Assembly (NCBI GenBank): GCA_012932865.1
Contig: SAXG01000064.1
Span: 196,952-260,951, forward strand
Direction: 5' to 3'
From: Amylostereum areolatum
Taxonomy: Eukaryota; Basidiomycota; Agaricomycetes; Russulales; Stereaceae
DNA: 64,000 nt
The first letter of the stretch is position 1. Every line of letters begins with the position of its first letter. Shown one piece after another: positions 60,458 through 64,000 of this stretch. The notes under the pieces were generated by a model that saw only the letters and a list, made by a program, of their open reading frames with translations, made no database searches and was not told the DNA's origin. The translations under genes and the position numbers were made by a program.

Positions 60458-61741
60458 ATGCCCTCCCCCTCGCAGCTGCGCCTCGATGAGCGTGTCCTCT
60501 ACGTGGGAATAAATTTTGCTCAGTTCCTCACAGGTTCGTCTCTGTATTTTTGCTTTCTTGTCACTACGACTGGAAACTCATCGACTGCTCTGTCTTCATG
60601 GTTCAGGTCTCCTTGTGTGCATCGCATTTTTTGCTGCGCTTTTCACCTTGCGCAACAGATCCATGTCCTACCGCTCGAAGATATTCTATGTGGTATACAT
60701 TACCCTTATCGCTGTGAACATGATCATCGCCACCGTGGCGAACGCGTACATGGGCCAACTCATGTGGATTGAACATCGCGACTATCCTGGTGGGCCGTTC
60801 ATATACTACATCGCAAAGAGCAACTACTGGGTCAACGTCTTTGGCACCACGGCGAACATCTTCGTTAACACAATTGGCGACGCGTTCTTGGTAACGCTCT
60901 GTTTTGTTCCAAACGAACTCAGCACCACTCTAACATACTGTACAGCTGTATCGGTGCTACGTCATTTGGAGCTCTCGCGTGTGGGTCATTGTGTTCCCAT
61001 CTTTTGTTTTCCTAGCATCGATCGGTACCAACTATCTCTCTTCATCAAGTTCTTGACCTAGCGCGGCTGAACAACCTTCTGTCCAGTCATGTCCATCATG
61101 GCGCTCGTCGAGAGCGCTCTTCCGAACTCCAGCTTTTTCCTGAAACAGGCCGTTAGCTTCGTGATCCCATGGATTGCCCTGAGCAGCGGATTGAATGTCG
61201 TTTTGACCGTCCTCATATCCGCAAGAATCCTTTGGTTTCGACACCAAGTACGCACGGCGTTTTTTCCGTCCGAGTTCGATAATCCTACTCCTGGTGGCAT
61301 GGACATGTACACCAGTGTCGTCGCCATTTTGGTGGAGTCCGCACTGCCGTTCAGTGTCATTGGTCTAGTCACCATCGCTGTGACTGCGAAAAGTGTTTTC
61401 GTAAACTCTGTTTTCCTGATCGTCTGGGGGACACTCGCAGTATGCGCAATGACTATCCTCTGATTGTTTATGACTCTGACTTTGCGTGGTTTATTCAGGG
61501 AATTTCTCCGCTCCTTATCATCCTTCGAACCGCGATGGGAATGGGGTGGAGCCACGAGACGACGGCGCTGGCGACGAAGTCCATCGTCTTTGCTCCGCGA
61601 GTTGATGAGCCTAGGAATGTCTCTGCATCTGGAGACGAAATTGGTGGTTCATTCAACCCCACTTCAAGCTCTGTCAGAGAGCAGGTGGTTGCATTTCCAC
61701 CATCGGACATAGTAGGGGGATCCAGCTCGGAAAAGGTATAG
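60458..61741 (+). CDS. Seven-helix membrane protein of a basidiomycete-expanded family
   Basis: 344 residues in five exons: 60458-60533, 60607-60890, 60946-61024, 61087-61439, 61499-61741. Introns are 55-73 nt and all keep frame. About seven hydrophobic segments are visible: near FAQFLTGLLVCIAFFAALF, YVVYITLIAVNMIIATVA, FGTTANIFVNTIGDAFL, VWV..FPSFVFLA, AVSFVIPWIALSSGLNVVL, VVAILVESALPFSVIGL and VFLIVWGTLAGISPLL. Conserved blocks (GQLMWIEHRDYPGGP, LVESALPF, ILRTAMGMGW) are those of the DUF6533/DUF6534-like proteins that exist in tens of copies in polypores. A receptor-like role has been suggested from topology only. The polar C-terminus is about 65 residues. Confidence 0.85.
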
Positions 61742-61965
61742 GTCAAGTGTCGGAATATTTGGAATTCAGGTGGTGTTCGTGTACTATGTATTTATGTGCT
61801 TAAATGACAGGGTAATACGAGGGTGTGCAAAGGTACACGCTGTCCAAATAGACACGAGTTTGAACGGGAATAATGGGAGCGGTCAATGACAAGATAATTT
61901 TTCATGCTACGAGTACAACTGGTCGAGACCCTACTAGTACCCTCCAACGATCGGAGCTGCCCGTC

Positions 61966-62984
61966 TCAATCTCGCGATAGCCATATAACCGGAAGTGTGT
62001 CGAGCGGTGTGTCGAGCGTTATACGCCCACGCTCTCTAAATCCCATGGCGCGATATTTGGCCACCTTTGATGGACCGAAGTCAGCATGGGCGAAACACAG
62101 ATGCAACGAAATGTGCACGTTATCCTCCACTCCTGTCGCGAGGGCAAGGATTTCCTGGTTCTGGTGCACCTGGTTCAAAACCAGTCAACGACGACCAAGC
62201 CTACGGATATATAGACATACCTTCTCGTAGAAAGTGTTCATAAGGAGCGTAGCGAAGCCTCGGTTCTGGTATGGAGGGTCCGTGACCATGAGGTAGCCGT
62301 ACCACATCCGGGCGTCATCCTGGGTATCATTTTCAGCGTTAGTGGGTGGTGATCTTATGGATGATCGAGGTACATCGACACACCTCCGGGGTAAAGAAGG
62401 CGCGACGGCCTTTCGCCATGGCCTCGGCGTACTAGACAGAACGAACGTTCAGCAGCCAGCGCGATTGAAAGAAGACGCCGACGTACCGTGTGCATCCACC
62501 AGTCTTGTGATTCCTTAGAAAGCTTTTTGAAGAAATCGTTGAACCCCAGCTCGCGCTGAGACTCGCTGGATTGCCATTGTCTGGGTGAGCGGAAGCAGAG
62601 ATCAACCACGGGGGGACTCACGTCGAGAACAGGCGTTTGGGGAAACGGAACCATATGGCGAACGTCACGGTCTGGTCTTCCTGTTCGACGGTGTAGACGT
62701 CGCCGTCTACGAGTGCGGCGCGTATCATGGCAGCGTGCAGTTCATCGGCAAGAGACATGTCGCCGCCCACCAACGCTGCCAGAGAAGGATCTGAGGGGTG
62801 TGTTCTTAGGTCAGCCCATCACCAAGCAGCGCTGTGACACACCTCCCTCCATCGCGCGAGCCGATATGACGACAAGCTCAGAAAGCTGGGATGCTGTTTG
62901 CAGTCAGAGATGCCAAGGCAGCAAGGAATTGTTCTCACCAGTGAGTTCTGTGACATGCTTCACGGACGGGACGGACGAAGTCAT
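61966..62984 (-). CDS. GNAT-family N-acetyltransferase, paralogue 2
   Basis: 218 residues in eight exons: 62939-62984, 62843-62893, 62622-62790, 62487-62580, 62384-62431, 62221-62319, 62119-62169, 61966-62064. Introns are 41-64 nt. It begins MTSSVPSVKHVTELT. The acetyl-CoA motif A is DPPYQNRGFATLLM (Q-N-R-G-F-A), and the C-terminal GNAT block is DNVAKYRAMGFRERG after removing the intron 62065-62118. It is closely related to paralogue 1, with the same exon phases. Motif A here is nearer to the consensus (QxRGxA), so this copy is the likelier active enzyme. It flanks the UstYa-like and membrane-protein genes from the other side. Confidence 0.88.
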
Positions 62985-63565
62985 GGTTGGGGGGAGTGTC
63001 ACGGACAAGGGCAAGGCGGGGGGAGGAAGGCTCAGCGCTCGGCGACGCCCATGCAGATGGTACTCGTTATATATATGGGCTTCCGATTGACGCAGACCGT
63101 AAGAACCCTTGTGACGAGCAGGCATGAGAACTGCTCTTTCGCACCCCGATTGATCTCCGACCAGAACCGGGTGCGTGGTGTGTTTTGGGCCACGTGCCAC
63201 ATACGGGGTTTAGGCACTGAGCGAGGAATCTGTTCTGAGAGCCAAGCCAGCCAACAGATCTGGCATCGGCCAGCCGACTGGCCATGGCCTTGCCGCGGTC
63301 TGTCGCACTTCCCAAATTGCATCCAGTACTTATTTAAATACACAACCGCTTTGAAGAAGTCAAGTTTACAGCTGCAGCATTTCGCCTAGCGAAACACTGT
63401 AAGGATGGGATGGATAGGATGGTATGAAAGCGGGAGAGCCGCAGTGCACGAATGTGTGTTGAAAGGAGCTCTCGGTCTCATTTTACCGCAGTCTAAGTAA
63501 CCTATAATATGCACACGCACAATATGTCCAAGCACCTTACTACGCAATATTACATTCCCACCCCA
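62985..63565. other. Intergenic between GNAT paralogue 2 and USO1
   Basis: Upstream region of the GNAT gene and downstream region of USO1. No gene seen. Confidence 0.45.
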
Positions 63566-64000
63566 TCACTCATCCTCCCCGTCCTCGTCCTCCTCTTCCT
63601 CGTCCTCGTCCTCGTCCTCGTCCTCATCCTCCGAAACGTCCATCCCCCCCCTCCCTCATCCGCGTCTTATCCCGCTTCCGCTTCCCGCTCAGCTCGTCCA
63701 GAAGCACCAGCAGATCCTCCTGCTCCTTCTCCACCTCCGTCCGCTTCGCGCGCTCCGCCTCCGCCTCCTTCTTCTCCGCCTCGACCTGCGCCTGCGCCGC
63801 GGCGAGCGCCGCCCGCGCGCTCTCGCCCTCCTTCCGCGCGGCGGCGAGCTCCGTCCGCGACGCGCTCAGGTCGTCGTGCGCGGCGGCGAGCTCGGAGCGG
63901 ACGGCGGCGAGCGTCGCGAGCTCGTCCTTCGACGGCGGCAACGGGCGGACCGTCAGCACTGGAACACGCACACAACGAACGACAGCGGCGCTCACCCCCT
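63566..64000 (-). CDS. USO1: Vesicle-tethering golgin Uso1/p115, C-terminal end (partial, apparent frameshift)
   Basis: The gene enters from the right edge. A probable last intron runs from 63995 (GTGAGC) to a branch CTGAC and acceptor at about 63927. The final exon (63926 leftward) encodes a heptad-rich coiled coil (LAAVRSELAAAHDDLSASR..., then EAEAERAKRTEVEKEQ) and the conserved Uso1 end EDLLVLLDELSGKRKRDKTRMRE. The usual acidic tail (MDVSEDEDEDEDED...) follows in the +1-shifted frame and stops at 63566-63568. In the strict frame an eight-G run (about 63645-63652) leads instead to GGDGRFGG and a stop at 63624. One G too many, by mutation or sequencing error, explains this. Uso1 tethers ER-derived vesicles to the Golgi, and the acidic tail binds other tethers. 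Confidence 0.8.

Noticed and set aside
1..64000. CRISPR arrays, bacterial operons or phage genes
   Set aside because: No regularly spaced repeats, and introns, tRNA type and gene families are all fungal.

Overview
The window looks like a repeat-rich stretch of a basidiomycete (probably agaricomycete) nuclear genome. The single-copy genes carry many short introns of 41-73 nt with GTRNGY donors. UstYa-type (DUF3328), But2-like and seven-helix membrane protein families typical of Agaricomycetes sit beside a USO1 homologue and a tRNA-Ala(AGC). About 44 kb of the 64 kb is Ty3/gypsy-type, chromodomain-bearing LTR retrotransposon.

Layout. 1-3.9 kb: GC-rich and minisatellite sequence without a convincing gene. 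3.9-8.2 kb: 5' half of an old element (family A). 8.2-15.3 kb: complete family B element, plus strand (B-a). 15.3-18.3 kb: loop of a large palindrome. 18.3-25.4 kb: second complete B, minus strand (B-b). 26.2-33.7 kb: intact young element of family C with target duplication ccagg. 33.7-37.0 kb: low-complexity and dispersed repeats. 37.0-43.3 kb: 3' half of A, inverted. 43.3-50.1 kb: third B, minus strand, with its RT core deleted (B-c). 50.4-64 kb: ordinary gene space.

The retrotransposon part can be unpicked from target-site duplications (TSDs). A (TSD ccccg) was split by a B insertion (TSD caatg). A second, oppositely oriented B (TSD gcgcc) lay nearby. Crossing-over between the two B copies inverted everything between them, so the TSD pairs are now swapped between B-a and B-c and the halves of A lie about 29 kb apart in opposite orientation. 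A third B (TSD cgcac) carries 612 bp of the second B's flank between its 3' LTR and a leftover LTR tip, which makes a palindrome with 7.7-kb arms.

All three families share one design: a TATA box 34 nt before a 10-nt sequence complementary to a primer site 2 nt inside the LTR (Tf1-like self-priming), gag ending in TTTTTGA with pol in the -1 frame, and a C-terminal chromodomain on integrase. Two families have protein-like regions ahead of or inside gag that stay in the gag frame but are separated by single stop codons. A also has about 3 kb of extra ORFs between pol and its 3' LTR: a coiled-coil/CCHC protein, a small basic protein and a one-helix membrane protein.

The gene-rich end holds a short-chain dehydrogenase, tRNA-Ala, a hAT-type MITE, two paralogous GNAT acetyltransferases (one with a broken tandem duplicate), a But2-like membrane protein, a divergent pair of UstYa-like proteins, a seven-helix membrane protein and the 3' end of USO1. 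UstYa-like proteins next to acyltransferases may mark a small biosynthetic cluster, but no core enzyme or precursor peptide is visible.
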